Shown: positions 57,138 to 64,000 of the stretch, one piece after another
Position numbering within the stretch: the stretch's first letter is position 1
Layout: each line of letters starts with the position of its first letter
From: Cryptosporangium minutisporangium
GTDB taxonomy: Bacteria; Actinomycetota; Actinomycetes; Mycobacteriales; Cryptosporangiaceae
DNA length: 64,000 bases
Direction of reading: 5' to 3'
NCBI RefSeq assembly: GCF_039536245.1
Contig: NZ_BAAAYN010000001.1
Location: forward strand, 127,811-191,810
Notes under the pieces: generated by a model
Databases searched by the model: none
What the model saw: only the letters and a program-made list of their open reading frames with translations
Told to the model about the DNA's origin: nothing
Program-made: the position numbers and the translations under genes

Positions 57138-57509
57138 CTACCGCTCGGCGGCGGTGAGGAGGAACAGCGCCCTGTCGGGGTCGACGACCGTGCCTGCGGC
57201 CGGCCTCGTGCGCACCACGACGCGGTGCGCCGGCGGTGTCGGTTCGGGGGTCCAGAACTCCCCCGACGGGGCCAGGACGGTCGTGAAACCGGCTGCCGCC
57301 AGTGTCTTCTGGGCGACTACGAGGTCTAGCCCGACCACGTCGGGCACCGCGACCCGTCGGCCGGTCGCGGTCGCCGACGGCGTGGGAACGGCGGGCGCCG
57401 ACGAGGTGCGCGCGGTCGACGGGGTGGGCGCCGGATCGCTGCCGCCCGGCGAACACGCGGCCATCGCCGCCAGCAGAAGGGCGGCGCCGACGATCGGACG
57501 GACGCTCAT
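57138..57509 (-). CDS. PASTA-domain lipoprotein
   Basis: A 123-residue protein from ATG 57509. A signal peptide with the lipobox AAMAAC gives a lipid-anchored protein. A Ser/Pro linker follows and then one PASTA domain (about 52-120): RRVAVPDVVGLDLVVAQKTL, then AAGFTTVL and VVRTRPAAGTVVDPDRALFL. PASTA domains bind muropeptides or beta-lactam-like compounds and are usually part of PknB-type kinases. A stand-alone anchored copy could sense or bind peptidoglycan pieces. It is the only PASTA protein here. Confidence 0.85.
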   Translation of the reverse strand: MSVRPIVGAALLLAAMAACSPGGSDPAPTPSTARTSSAPAVPTPSATATGRRVAVPDVVGLDLVVAQKTLAAAGFTTVLAPSGEFWTPEPTPPAHRVVVRTRPAAGTVVDPDRALFLLTAAER

Positions 57510-57614
57510 GGCGCCTCACCGTAGGCGACGGCGCTCGCGCCCGGAGCGTTTCCGTCCGGATGACACCGACCGTTGGAGGAGCGTGGGGAAGCACGCGCCG
57601 CGGCCGAAATCGCC

Positions 57615-58172
57615 GTGACGGACGTGGTCGCGCGCTGCCAGGATCACCCGGTGCACGCCACCCGAACCGAGCTCCTGCGCTGGCAGTTCGACCTTGCCTG
57701 GTCGCTGCTCGACTATCACCTGGAGCGCCTGGAACCCGAGGACTTCCGGTGGGAGCCCGCCGCACTGTGCTGGACGGTCCGGCGCGACCCCGACGGCGCC
57801 TGGGTCCCGGACTGGGCGGACACCGAGCCCGATCCGATCCCGGTGCCGACCGTCGCCTGGCTCACCTGGCACGTCGGATGGTGGTGGACCGTCACGCTGG
57901 ACCACGCGCGCGGCCGGACCCCGCGGGAGCGCACCGCGGTGACGTGGCCGGGAGACGGCGCACCGACCGTGGCCTGGCTGCGGGACCTGCGAACCGAGTG
58001 GCTCTCCGTTCTCGACCGGCTCACCGACGACGATCTGGATCGGACGGCGCCGTTCCCGTGGCCGGACGACCCCGAGCACACGGTGGCCCACCAACTCGCC
58101 TGGGTGAACGCGGAGCTGATGAAGAACGCCTCGGAGATCGGCCAGCTGCGCCTGCTCCGCGCGACCGGCTGA
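57615..58172 (+). CDS. DinB-family protein
   Basis: A 185-residue protein from GTG 57615 (GTG 57651 is also possible). It has the four-helix DinB fold: LLRWQFDLAWSLLDYHLERL, VPTVAWLTWHVGWWWTVTLD (His metal ligand), VAWLRDLRTEWLSVLDRLTD and HTVAHQLAWVNAELMKNASE (second His). Actinobacteria carry many such small DinB-like proteins; some are thiol transferases but most are uncharacterised. Its stop is three bases from that of the convergent S30EA-type gene. Confidence 0.85.
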   Translation: MTDVVARCQDHPVHATRTELLRWQFDLAWSLLDYHLERLEPEDFRWEPAALCWTVRRDPDGAWVPDWADTEPDPIPVPTVAWLTWHVGWWWTVTLDHARGRTPRERTAVTWPGDGAPTVAWLRDLRTEWLSVLDRLTDDDLDRTAPFPWPDDPEHTVAHQLAWVNAELMKNASEIGQLRLLRATG

Positions 58173-58175
58173 TTC

Positions 58176-58952
58176 TCAGGCCAGCGTCACCAGCCCGTAG
58201 TCCCCGTCCCGCCGCACGTAGAGCACCGTGCCGCGGTCGGTGGCCACGTCCGTGAAGAAGGCGAACGGCCGCTCGCCGCGGGCCAGCCGGACCGCCGCCA
58301 CCTCGACGCGCAGCCGCGGCGCCGGATCCCGCTCGATCGACACGGCGGTCGCCGGGCACGCGTCCAGCGGGCACCGCCGGGCTTGGACGAGCCGGTAACC
58401 GGTCGGTCCGGCCCGGTGGACCAGCGTGTCCACGCCGGTACCGGCATCGCGGAACAGCTCGAAGTCCCGGTCCAGCAGGTCGAGCACGGCGATCGCTTCG
58501 TCGACCGTGCAGTCACCCGACACCACACCGGGCACCCGGATCCGCGGTGCGGCGGGCAGCGAGGCGGCCGCCGGCCTGCGGTAGGCGTCCGCGCGGCGGT
58601 CCTGGTCGAGACGCTCCAACGACGCATGCAGCTCCTGCCGGAGCTCGTCCAGCCCTTCGTAGGGGTTTCTCGCGGTGGTGTGGACGCGAATCCGCACGCC
58701 GTTGACGTTGACGGCCGCGTACGCCGCCACCGGGCGGGACAACGCGGGGTCGGCGTAGCGCACGACCCGCACGTCGGCCCGCAGAACCGGCTCCCGCCGG
58801 GACGCGATCGCCGCCCGGACCGCTGCTCGTGCATAGCCGGCGACGTCGGCGGGGAGCTGGCCGTCGAGCGTCACCCCGACCGCGTAGCCGCGCTCCGCCG
58901 TCGTCATCGGGGCGAGCTGGTGCTGCACGACCGTGGCTTCCTGCGTGGTCAT
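58176..58952 (-). CDS. S30EA/HPF-type protein with two C-terminal domains (dormancy-associated)
   Basis: A 258-residue protein from ATG 58952 with AAGGAGG upstream. The N-terminal part (20-125) resembles the ribosome-hibernation domain (VRYADPALSRPVAAYAAVNV, VHTTARNPYEGLDELRQEL). Two copies of the S30EA C-terminal motif follow: DEAIAVLDLLDRDFELFRDA with TGVDTLVHRAG, and RPFAFFTDVATDRGTVLYVR with DGDYGLV. The double C-terminal domain is the plan of mycobacterial dormancy-associated proteins of the Rv0079 kind, which act on ribosomes under low oxygen. Whether this one does so is not shown. No dosR-type regulator is adjacent. Confidence 0.82.
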   Translation of the reverse strand: MTTQEATVVQHQLAPMTTAERGYAVGVTLDGQLPADVAGYARAAVRAAIASRREPVLRADVRVVRYADPALSRPVAAYAAVNVNGVRIRVHTTARNPYEGLDELRQELHASLERLDQDRRADAYRRPAAASLPAAPRIRVPGVVSGDCTVDEAIAVLDLLDRDFELFRDAGTGVDTLVHRAGPTGYRLVQARRCPLDACPATAVSIERDPAPRLRVEVAAVRLARGERPFAFFTDVATDRGTVLYVRRDGDYGLVTLA

Positions 58953-59116
58953 CGTCGACCTCCTTCACCGTCGAGTCTCGGCGTCACCCGCCTGCCGACC
59001 CAGGGTCGAAGGTCCCGGATGGTCAATCGGCCGTCACCGACCGGCATCTTGCCTGTTCAACGACGCCGGCCGACGGACGCCGCGCCGAGCGAACCCGGAC
59101 CCACGCGACAAAACTG

Positions 59117-59518
59117 TCAGCAGCGGGTGAAGCGGGTGATCAGGCGCTGGTTCTTCGTCGGGCCGGTGACGTCCCACAGCGTCCGGAGCCGGGTGCCGTC
59201 GCGGTCCACGACGACGAGCCCCGCGTAGGTGTCCGCGGCACAGGGGTGCACCACCGGCGAACCCGGACGCCACGGATGGAACGGCCGCCCGTCCTCGAAG
59301 TGCATCCACCACTCGCCGTCGCGTCGGCGCAGCCGCGAGACCCGGCTCACCGGATACCGGGCGCCCTGCCACGCCAGCACACCGCGCTCGGCGAGGCGCA
59401 CCCCGTCGCCGTCCGGCGTCACCTGCAGCGTCCCGGCGACGGACCCGTAGGCGCCCGCCGTCCGGTCGACGAGCCGGCGCGCCAGCGTCCACTTCCCCAC
59501 CAACCCGCGCGGATCCAC
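59117..59518 (-). CDS. DUF6314-family protein
   Basis: A 133-residue protein from GTG 59518. GLVGKWTLARRLVDRTAGAY, then RDGEWWMHFEDGRPFHPWRP, VVHPCAADTYAGLVVVDRDG and LRTLWDVTGPTKNQRLITRF match DUF6314. The pattern suggests a lipocalin-like beta-barrel. Members are common in actinobacteria and proteobacteria; the ligand is unknown. It has no signal peptide. It is divergent from the DUF6941-type gene, with 182 bases between starts. Confidence 0.86.
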   Translation of the reverse strand: MDPRGLVGKWTLARRLVDRTAGAYGSVAGTLQVTPDGDGVRLAERGVLAWQGARYPVSRVSRLRRRDGEWWMHFEDGRPFHPWRPGSPVVHPCAADTYAGLVVVDRDGTRLRTLWDVTGPTKNQRLITRFTRC

Positions 59519-59700
59519 CCGGCCACGGTACCCAGCCCGGGAGCGGGCGTGCGCCGCAGTTCGAGGCCGGGCCGCAGTGCCATATCCGTGCCGGGCCGCC
59601 ACAACCGGGGCCGGTACTGTATTTCCTGCGGTCGATCCAGTGCCGGGCGGAACCGCGGTGGTGAGAGGGGTCCCGCGGCCCCCGGTTCGAGGGAGACTTG

Positions 59701-60105
59701 ATGCGAGCAGTGGCGGCGATGGTCGCGCATTCAGCCCACGTGGAAGCCGGGCTGTTGTACGTGGAGGGCGCGGGGTGGGAGTGGGCCAAGCTGCCTTCAC
59801 TGCCCGCGACCGCCAACGTCACGTTCGCCGCCGTCTTCGGAGTCGAGCCGGACGAGGTCGATCGGACGCCGCTGGTCCGGATCGAGATCGACGGGCCGAC
59901 CAAGTCGCTCGGCCACGTGGATCACCCGTTCACCGCGAACACCATCCACCAGATCCCCGGGACGCCGATCCACGAGCCCCGGGTGATCGAGCTGACCGAC
60001 ATCACGTTCGTCGAGTGGGGACTGCACCGCCTGACCGTGCTGCGCCTCGAGGGCGACGAACGGCAGGAGCTGGCGGTCGTCGAGTTCTCGATCGTGCAGG
60101 CGTAG
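59701..60105 (+). CDS. DUF6941-like protein
   Basis: A 134-residue protein from ATG 59701. VAAMVAHSAHVEAGLLYVEG, then VDRTPLVRIEIDGPTKSLGH, and LTVLRLEGDERQELAVVEFS fit DUF6941 (short beta-rich proteins common in actinobacteria). Function unknown. A regular alternating beta pattern suggests a barrel or sandwich. It is convergent with the methyltransferase gene (four bases between stops). Confidence 0.7.
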   Translation: MRAVAAMVAHSAHVEAGLLYVEGAGWEWAKLPSLPATANVTFAAVFGVEPDEVDRTPLVRIEIDGPTKSLGHVDHPFTANTIHQIPGTPIHEPRVIELTDITFVEWGLHRLTVLRLEGDERQELAVVEFSIVQA

Positions 60106-60109
60106 CGAC

Positions 60110-60898
60110 TCACACCACCGCCACCGTCAGCAGGTGCGAGCTGATCCCGAAGAGCGACTCGTCCCGCTCGACCAGGCGCAGGGCGTCCAGGAGCAGCGCG
60201 GTCCGCTCCTCGTCGTCCAGCCAGCCTTCACTGGCGGCGAACAGCCAGGCGGCATTCTCCAGCGCGTACCGGTCCGCACCGGCCAGCCCGGCTTCGGCGA
60301 ACTCCGCGAGGATCTCGTCGGAGTGGTGGAAGTAGGCGAGCGTGAACAACTCGCGGCCCTGCGGGTCGTACACGCCGGTCTCGACCTCCGCGTCGATGAA
60401 GCGGCGGATCTCCGGCTGCAGGTAGCGGCGCCGGCGCAGGGCGTCCCAGAGTCCGGCGTGCCGGCTGATCGTTGCGGCCGCCACGACCCCGCCGGGTGCG
60501 GTGACGCGGACGGCCTCGCGCAGCGCCGCCAGTCGCTCGGCGCGGTCGGTCAGGTGGTAGAGCGGGCCGAGCAGGAGGGTCGCCTGGTAGGCGTCGTCGG
60601 GCTCGTCCAGCCGCCGGGCGTCGCCGCGGACGGCGTCCACACCCGGAATCGTCGCGGCGTGTGCCACGTGCAGCGGGACCGGATCCACCAGGCGGACGTC
60701 GTAACCGGCCTCGGCGAGCCAGCGTGCATGCACGCCGGTCGCCCCACCGACGTCCAGCACGCGGCCCGGAGGCGCCGGGAGCACGCGTCGCAGCACGTCC
60801 TGCGTGCGCAGGAACTCGAGCCTGCCGTTCTCGACGTCGAGCCGGGTCAGCTCGCCGCCCTGCTCGTAGTACGCCTGGATCCGCGCGGACAGCTCCAT
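60110..60898 (-). CDS. SAM-dependent methyltransferase, class I
   Basis: A 262-residue protein from ATG 60898. The Rossmann motif I is RVLDVGGATGVHARWLAEAG (about 46-65); motif II is VRLVDPVPLHVAHAATIPGV. Then ATLLLGPLYHLTDRAERLAA forms motif IV, and EAVRVTAPGGVVAAATISRH motif V. The small N-terminal region, IQAYYEQGGELTRLDVENG, and the C-terminal SEGWLDDEERTALLLDALRL are typical of a common actinobacterial group. The methyl acceptor is unknown; it may be a small molecule. Confidence 0.92.
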   Translation of the reverse strand: MELSARIQAYYEQGGELTRLDVENGRLEFLRTQDVLRRVLPAPPGRVLDVGGATGVHARWLAEAGYDVRLVDPVPLHVAHAATIPGVDAVRGDARRLDEPDDAYQATLLLGPLYHLTDRAERLAALREAVRVTAPGGVVAAATISRHAGLWDALRRRRYLQPEIRRFIDAEVETGVYDPQGRELFTLAYFHHSDEILAEFAEAGLAGADRYALENAAWLFAASEGWLDDEERTALLLDALRLVERDESLFGISSHLLTVAVV

Positions 60899-60945
60899 GC
60901 GTCCATGCTCACCGCACCGACAACCCGATTTCGCGTGGCGCGCGG

Positions 60946-61767
60946 TCAGCGGTGGACGCGCTGCAACTCGCGGCCGAGTGCGCCCGCGGCGACCATGAGC
61001 ACCGCGGCGAGCTGCCGCACCTGCGCGCTGGACGCGCTGACGTGCTCCGCTGCGGACGGCGGCGACTGCTCCGCCGCGGACGACGCCGGGCTGGGGGCTT
61101 CCGGACCGCGCGCGACCACGGCGAGCGACGCCAGCGTCGTCCGGACCGGCCCGGGGACGCCGACCGCGACCGACCAGGTGCCCGGCGTCGCCTCGCCCAA
61201 GCTGAACGCGTAGCCGCGCGCCCGCACCTCGGCCAGGTCGCGGCGGAGCGCCGCGGGGTCGGTGAGCGTCCGCGGTGTGACCTGCTCGGGCGCGCTGACG
61301 ACGGCGTCCACCACCACCGCGGGCGCCGCCGCGAGCAGCGCCTTGCCTGCCGCGGTCGCGTGCAGCGGCAGCCGCCTGCCGACCTTGCTCTCCAGCGGCA
61401 CCGAGGCGCTGCTCCAGATCCGCTCGATGTACAGCGAGTGCCGCCCGTCCCGGATCGCCAGGTGCACGTTCTCGCCGGTCGCGCGGTGGACGTCTTCCAG
61501 GAACGGCATCGCGATCTCGCGGAGCTCACCGTGGATCGGCGCGAGCAGCGCGAGCTGCCAGATCCGCCGCCCGACGACGTAGGCGCCGTCCGGCTCCCGG
61601 TCCACCGCGCCCCACTGCTCCAGCTCGGCCACGAGCCGGTGGGCGGTGCTGAGCGGTAACCCGCTCCGCCGGGCCAGCGCGGAGAGGCGCAGCCGCGGAT
61701 GGTCGGTGTCGAACGCACCGAGCAGGCGCAGCGCACGGGTGGTCACGGCCCGGTCGGTCGCGCTCAC
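60946..61767 (-). CDS. IclR-family transcriptional regulator
   Basis: A 273-residue regulator from GTG 61767; the frame is open upstream but has no good start. The helix-turn-helix (about 10-60) reads RALRLLGAFDTDHPRLRLSA, then LARRSGLPLSTAHRLVAELE. The effector domain (about 85-260) has VHLAIRDGRHSLYIERIWSS, LPLHATAAGKALLA and SLGEATPGTWSVAVGVPGPV. IclR proteins repress or activate small-molecule catabolism genes. No such gene is adjacent; the next divergent gene is the PAS-phosphatase. Effector unknown. Confidence 0.92.
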   Translation of the reverse strand: MSATDRAVTTRALRLLGAFDTDHPRLRLSALARRSGLPLSTAHRLVAELEQWGAVDREPDGAYVVGRRIWQLALLAPIHGELREIAMPFLEDVHRATGENVHLAIRDGRHSLYIERIWSSASVPLESKVGRRLPLHATAAGKALLAAAPAVVVDAVVSAPEQVTPRTLTDPAALRRDLAEVRARGYAFSLGEATPGTWSVAVGVPGPVRTTLASLAVVARGPEAPSPASSAAEQSPPSAAEHVSASSAQVRQLAAVLMVAAGALGRELQRVHR

Positions 61768-61885
61768 CGCCGCGGGGACCTTCGGGGAACAACACCCATG
61801 AGCGCATCTTCCCAGGTCCGGTACCTGCCGGGGCAAACGGACAGCTCGCCGCGCGGTCCGGCCCGGAAATCGTTACAGTTCGCCG

Positions 61886-63478
61886 GTGCGAGACCTCTTC
61901 GATGCGGCAGGCACCCTGCGCGACGCCTACCGCCGCGTCGACTGGGCGGCGACCCCGCTGGGCCCGGTGGAGCACTGGAGCCCGACGCTGCGCAGCACGG
62001 TCGACCTGGCCCTGCACAGCCGGTTCGCGGTCACGCTGTTCTGGGGGCCGGAGTTCGTCCTGGTCTACAACGAGGCCTACGTCCGGATGATCGGCGACAA
62101 GCACCCCAGCGCGCTGGGGTCCCCCTGCGGGCAGGTGTTCGCTGAGATCTGGGACACGATCGGACCGGTGATCGACTCGGTCGCGGCCGGGTCGGGCACC
62201 GCGTGGGTCGAGAACCAGCGGCTGATGATGAACCGGCACGGCTTCGTCGAGGAGACCTACTTCACCTACTCGTACTCGGCCGTCTACGGGCCCGGCGGCG
62301 CGATCGAGGGCGTGATCGACATCGCGTCGGAGACGACCCCGGAGATCCTCGGGCGTCGTCGGCTGGAACTGCTCAGCCGGCTGACCGACCGGCTCGGCGA
62401 CCTGGACCATCCGCACCAGCTCGACGAGGTGGCGCTGCCGGTGCTGCGTAGCGCTCCCGAGGATTTCCGCGACGTCGCGATCGAGCTGCCCGGCACGCTG
62501 CCGGCCGGTCGGGACTTCGCACTCGAGCAGTACCCGGACGGGCCGGTCGCGTCCCTCCGGTTGACCGCGGCCACCGATGCCCAGGTCGACGCCACGTTCG
62601 TCGCCCGGCTGAGCCCGCACCTGACGCTGGACGAGCGCTACCTCGGATTCGTCCGGCTGGTCGGCACCGCGCTGATCCAGGCGTTGAGCCGGGCCCGGCA
62701 GCGGGACGCCGAGCGCCGCGCCGCCCGGATGGAACGGGAGATGTCGGAGACCCTGCAACGCAGCCTGCTCACCCCGCCACCGAAACCCGACGGGCTCGAC
62801 GTGGCGGTCCGGTACCGGGCAGCGGTCGAGCAGGCGCAGGTCGGCGGCGACTGGTACGACGCGTTCCTGCTGCCCGACGGCCGGCTGACCGTGGCGGTGG
62901 GCGACGTGACCGGCCACGACCGGGACGCTGCGGCCGCGATGGCGCAGCTGCGCAACCTCCTGCGCGGGATCTCCTACACGCTGCGGCACTTCCCGTCCCG
63001 GGTCCTCGTCGGCCTCGACGACACCCTGCACGGGCTGGGGGTGAGCGCGTTCGCCACCGTGGTCCTGGCACACGTCGATCGGGAGGGTCCGCAGGGACGC
63101 CGGGAGGTGCGCTGGTCGAACGCGGGTCACCCGCCACCGGTGCTGCTCGCGCCGGACGGCACGGCGCGGCTGCTCAGCACCCGGCCGGAGCTGCTGGTCG
63201 GCGTGCACACGACCGCACCGCGTACCGACCACACGATCGTCCTCGAGCCCGGCTCCAGCCTGGTCTTCTACACCGACGGGCTGGTGGAGCGACGCGGGCA
63301 GGCACTCGACGACGGCCTCACCCATCTGGTGGAGGCCCTGGTCGGCCGGCAGGACCTCTCCGCCGACCAGTTGTGCGAGCACCTGCTCGGCTCGTTCGGT
63401 GCGACTAGCGAGGACGACGTCGTCCTCGCCGTGGTTCGGGTGCATACTCTCGAACGGTGGACGAATTCGGGTCTCTGA
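61886..63478 (+). CDS. PAS-SpoIIE (PP2C) phosphatase
   Basis: A 530-residue cytoplasmic enzyme from GTG 61886. The N-terminal PAS domain (about 15-145) has DWAATPLGPVEHWSPTLRS, RFAVTLFWGPEFVLVYNEAY and EETYFTYSYSAVYGPGGAIE. A GAF-like and helical linker follows (about 150-295). The SpoIIE phosphatase (about 310-525) has QVGGDWYDAFLLPDGRLTVA, VGDVTGHDRDAAAAMAQLRN, RWSNAGHPPPVLLAP, SSLVFYTDGLVERRG and SEDDVVLAVVRV with the metal-binding Asp residues in place. It should dephosphorylate an anti-anti-sigma protein. It overlaps the next gene, an alpha/beta-hydrolase, by 22 bases. Confidence 0.94.
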   Translation: MRDLFDAAGTLRDAYRRVDWAATPLGPVEHWSPTLRSTVDLALHSRFAVTLFWGPEFVLVYNEAYVRMIGDKHPSALGSPCGQVFAEIWDTIGPVIDSVAAGSGTAWVENQRLMMNRHGFVEETYFTYSYSAVYGPGGAIEGVIDIASETTPEILGRRRLELLSRLTDRLGDLDHPHQLDEVALPVLRSAPEDFRDVAIELPGTLPAGRDFALEQYPDGPVASLRLTAATDAQVDATFVARLSPHLTLDERYLGFVRLVGTALIQALSRARQRDAERRAARMEREMSETLQRSLLTPPPKPDGLDVAVRYRAAVEQAQVGGDWYDAFLLPDGRLTVAVGDVTGHDRDAAAAMAQLRNLLRGISYTLRHFPSRVLVGLDDTLHGLGVSAFATVVLAHVDREGPQGRREVRWSNAGHPPPVLLAPDGTARLLSTRPELLVGVHTTAPRTDHTIVLEPGSSLVFYTDGLVERRGQALDDGLTHLVEALVGRQDLSADQLCEHLLGSFGATSEDDVVLAVVRVHTLERWTNSGL

Positions 63479-64000
63479 CCGAGGCCGCTGACGAGCTCGA
63501 CATTCCGCGGGACCGCATCCCCCGGGTCACCAGGAGTGCGGTGGAGGTCTCGCCCAGTCGCGAGGTCAGCGTGCTGACCTGGGGCGAGAAGCCTCCCGAG
63601 CTGGTGTTCCTGCACGGCGGCGGCCAGAACGCACACACCTGGGACCTGGTCGCGCTGTGCCTGGACCGCCCGGCGATCGCGATCGACCTGCCCGGCCACG
63701 GGCACTCGTCCTGGTGGGACGACCACGACTACGGGCCGGTCCGGAACGCGCACGCCGTCGCGACGGTGGTCGAGCGGATGGCACCGGACGCCGCGGCGGT
63801 GGTCGGGATGTCGCTGGGCGGGCTGACCGCGGTCCGGCTCGCCGCGACCCGTCCGGATCTGGTGCGCCGCGTGGTGATCGTGGACGCGACCCCCGGCTCG
63901 CCCGAGGTGTACGCCCGAATGACCGATCAGGAACGCGGCGCGGTCGCGCTGACCCGCGGTCCACGGACGTTCGCCACGCTCGACGAGATCGTGGCGGCCA
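63457..64000 (+). CDS. Alpha/beta-hydrolase, cut by window edge
   Basis: At least 181 residues from GTG 63457. It has PPELVFLHGGGQNAHTWDLV (oxyanion loop), AIAIDLPGHGHSSWWDDHDY, and VVGMSLGGLTAVRLAA, in which the Ser of GMSLGG is the nucleophile. The acid and His lie beyond the window. The frame overlaps the phosphatase stop by 22 bases, so it is translationally linked. A hydrolase that partners a PAS-PP2C phosphatase is the arrangement of RsbQ and RsbP in Bacillus, though this one is not a close RsbQ homologue by motif. Confidence 0.85.
   Translation, partial: MDEFGSLTEAADELDIPRDRIPRVTRSAVEVSPSREVSVLTWGEKPPELVFLHGGGQNAHTWDLVALCLDRPAIAIDLPGHGHSSWWDDHDYGPVRNAHAVATVVERMAPDAAAVVGMSLGGLTAVRLAATRPDLVRRVVIVDATPGSPEVYARMTDQERGAVALTRGPRTFATLDEIVAA

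Noticed and set aside
61526..63445. Long leftward open frame of about 640 codons opposite the PAS-phosphatase gene
   Set aside because: It is rich in Arg, Gly, Asp and Gln with no known motif, which is typical of the antisense strand in high-GC DNA. The plus-strand phosphatase has complete catalytic motifs.
1..64000. CRISPR array, tRNA or rRNA genes, prophage
   Set aside because: No regularly spaced repeats, no cloverleaf or rRNA sequence, and no phage structural genes were seen by eye. A tRNAscan or Infernal run could overturn this for short RNAs.
63457..64000. True RsbQ orthologue for the terminal hydrolase
   Set aside because: The sequence around GMSLGG and HGGGQNAHTW looks like general hydrolases; only the arrangement with the phosphatase recalls RsbQ.

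Overview
The window is GC-rich, roughly 70% or more over most of its length, with short intergenic gaps and frequent GTG starts. Its genes include ECF factors with SnoaL-like tails, a mycothiol-type DinB/maleylpyruvate isomerase family, a PucR regulator, PASTA and LpqB-like lipoproteins, DUF6314 and DUF6941. This points to the chromosome of an actinomycete. The gene set fits the Cryptosporangium/Frankia-like actinobacteria, but the genus is a guess. I found no rRNA, tRNA, CRISPR array or intact insertion sequence.

Layout. 1-4.0 kb: an MMPL exporter (cut by the window edge) divergent from a two-component system. 4.0-9.3 kb: a frameshifted membrane gene, an AraC-type regulator, a DinB-family enzyme, a pentapeptide-repeat protein, a SnoaL/ECF sigma pair and a LacI regulator. 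9.3-17 kb: LacI-controlled MFS exporter, a MerR-PP2C fusion, a decayed metallophosphoesterase gene, EI24, SigJ-type ECF factor, PucR regulator and a lipoprotein. 17-24 kb: a SUKH protein, two tandem small membrane proteins, and a run of related polytopic membrane proteins (one truncated, one frameshifted) behind a second two-component system. 24-27.5 kb: secreted and soluble enzymes. 27.5-36 kb: a signalling block with a GAF-SpoIIE phosphatase, an RsbW-like ATPase, CorA, an 1118-residue GAF/PAS histidine kinase and PPK2.

36-47 kb is the accessory part. It holds an IS110 scar, a low-GC broken hydrolase, a membrane-anchored ligand-binding protein, a PD-(D/E)XK-like nuclease gene between 17-bp direct repeats, and many short unknown genes and gene fragments. 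47-64 kb returns to dense, ordinary gene order: regulators, another multi-GAF kinase, an RNase II-type enzyme, a ribosome-hibernation-type protein, an IclR regulator, and a PAS-SpoIIE phosphatase overlapping an alpha/beta-hydrolase gene at the right edge.

The common theme is Ser/Thr phosphatase and histidine-kinase signalling. There are three PP2C-type phosphatases (one fused to MerR), four histidine kinases (two without a partner regulator) and one RsbW-like kinase/ATPase. The most interesting candidates are the MerR-PP2C fusion with an apparent internal start, the PAS-phosphatase/hydrolase pair that resembles RsbP-RsbQ by arrangement, the GAF domain shared by a phosphatase and a giant kinase, and the repeat-flanked nuclease cassette.
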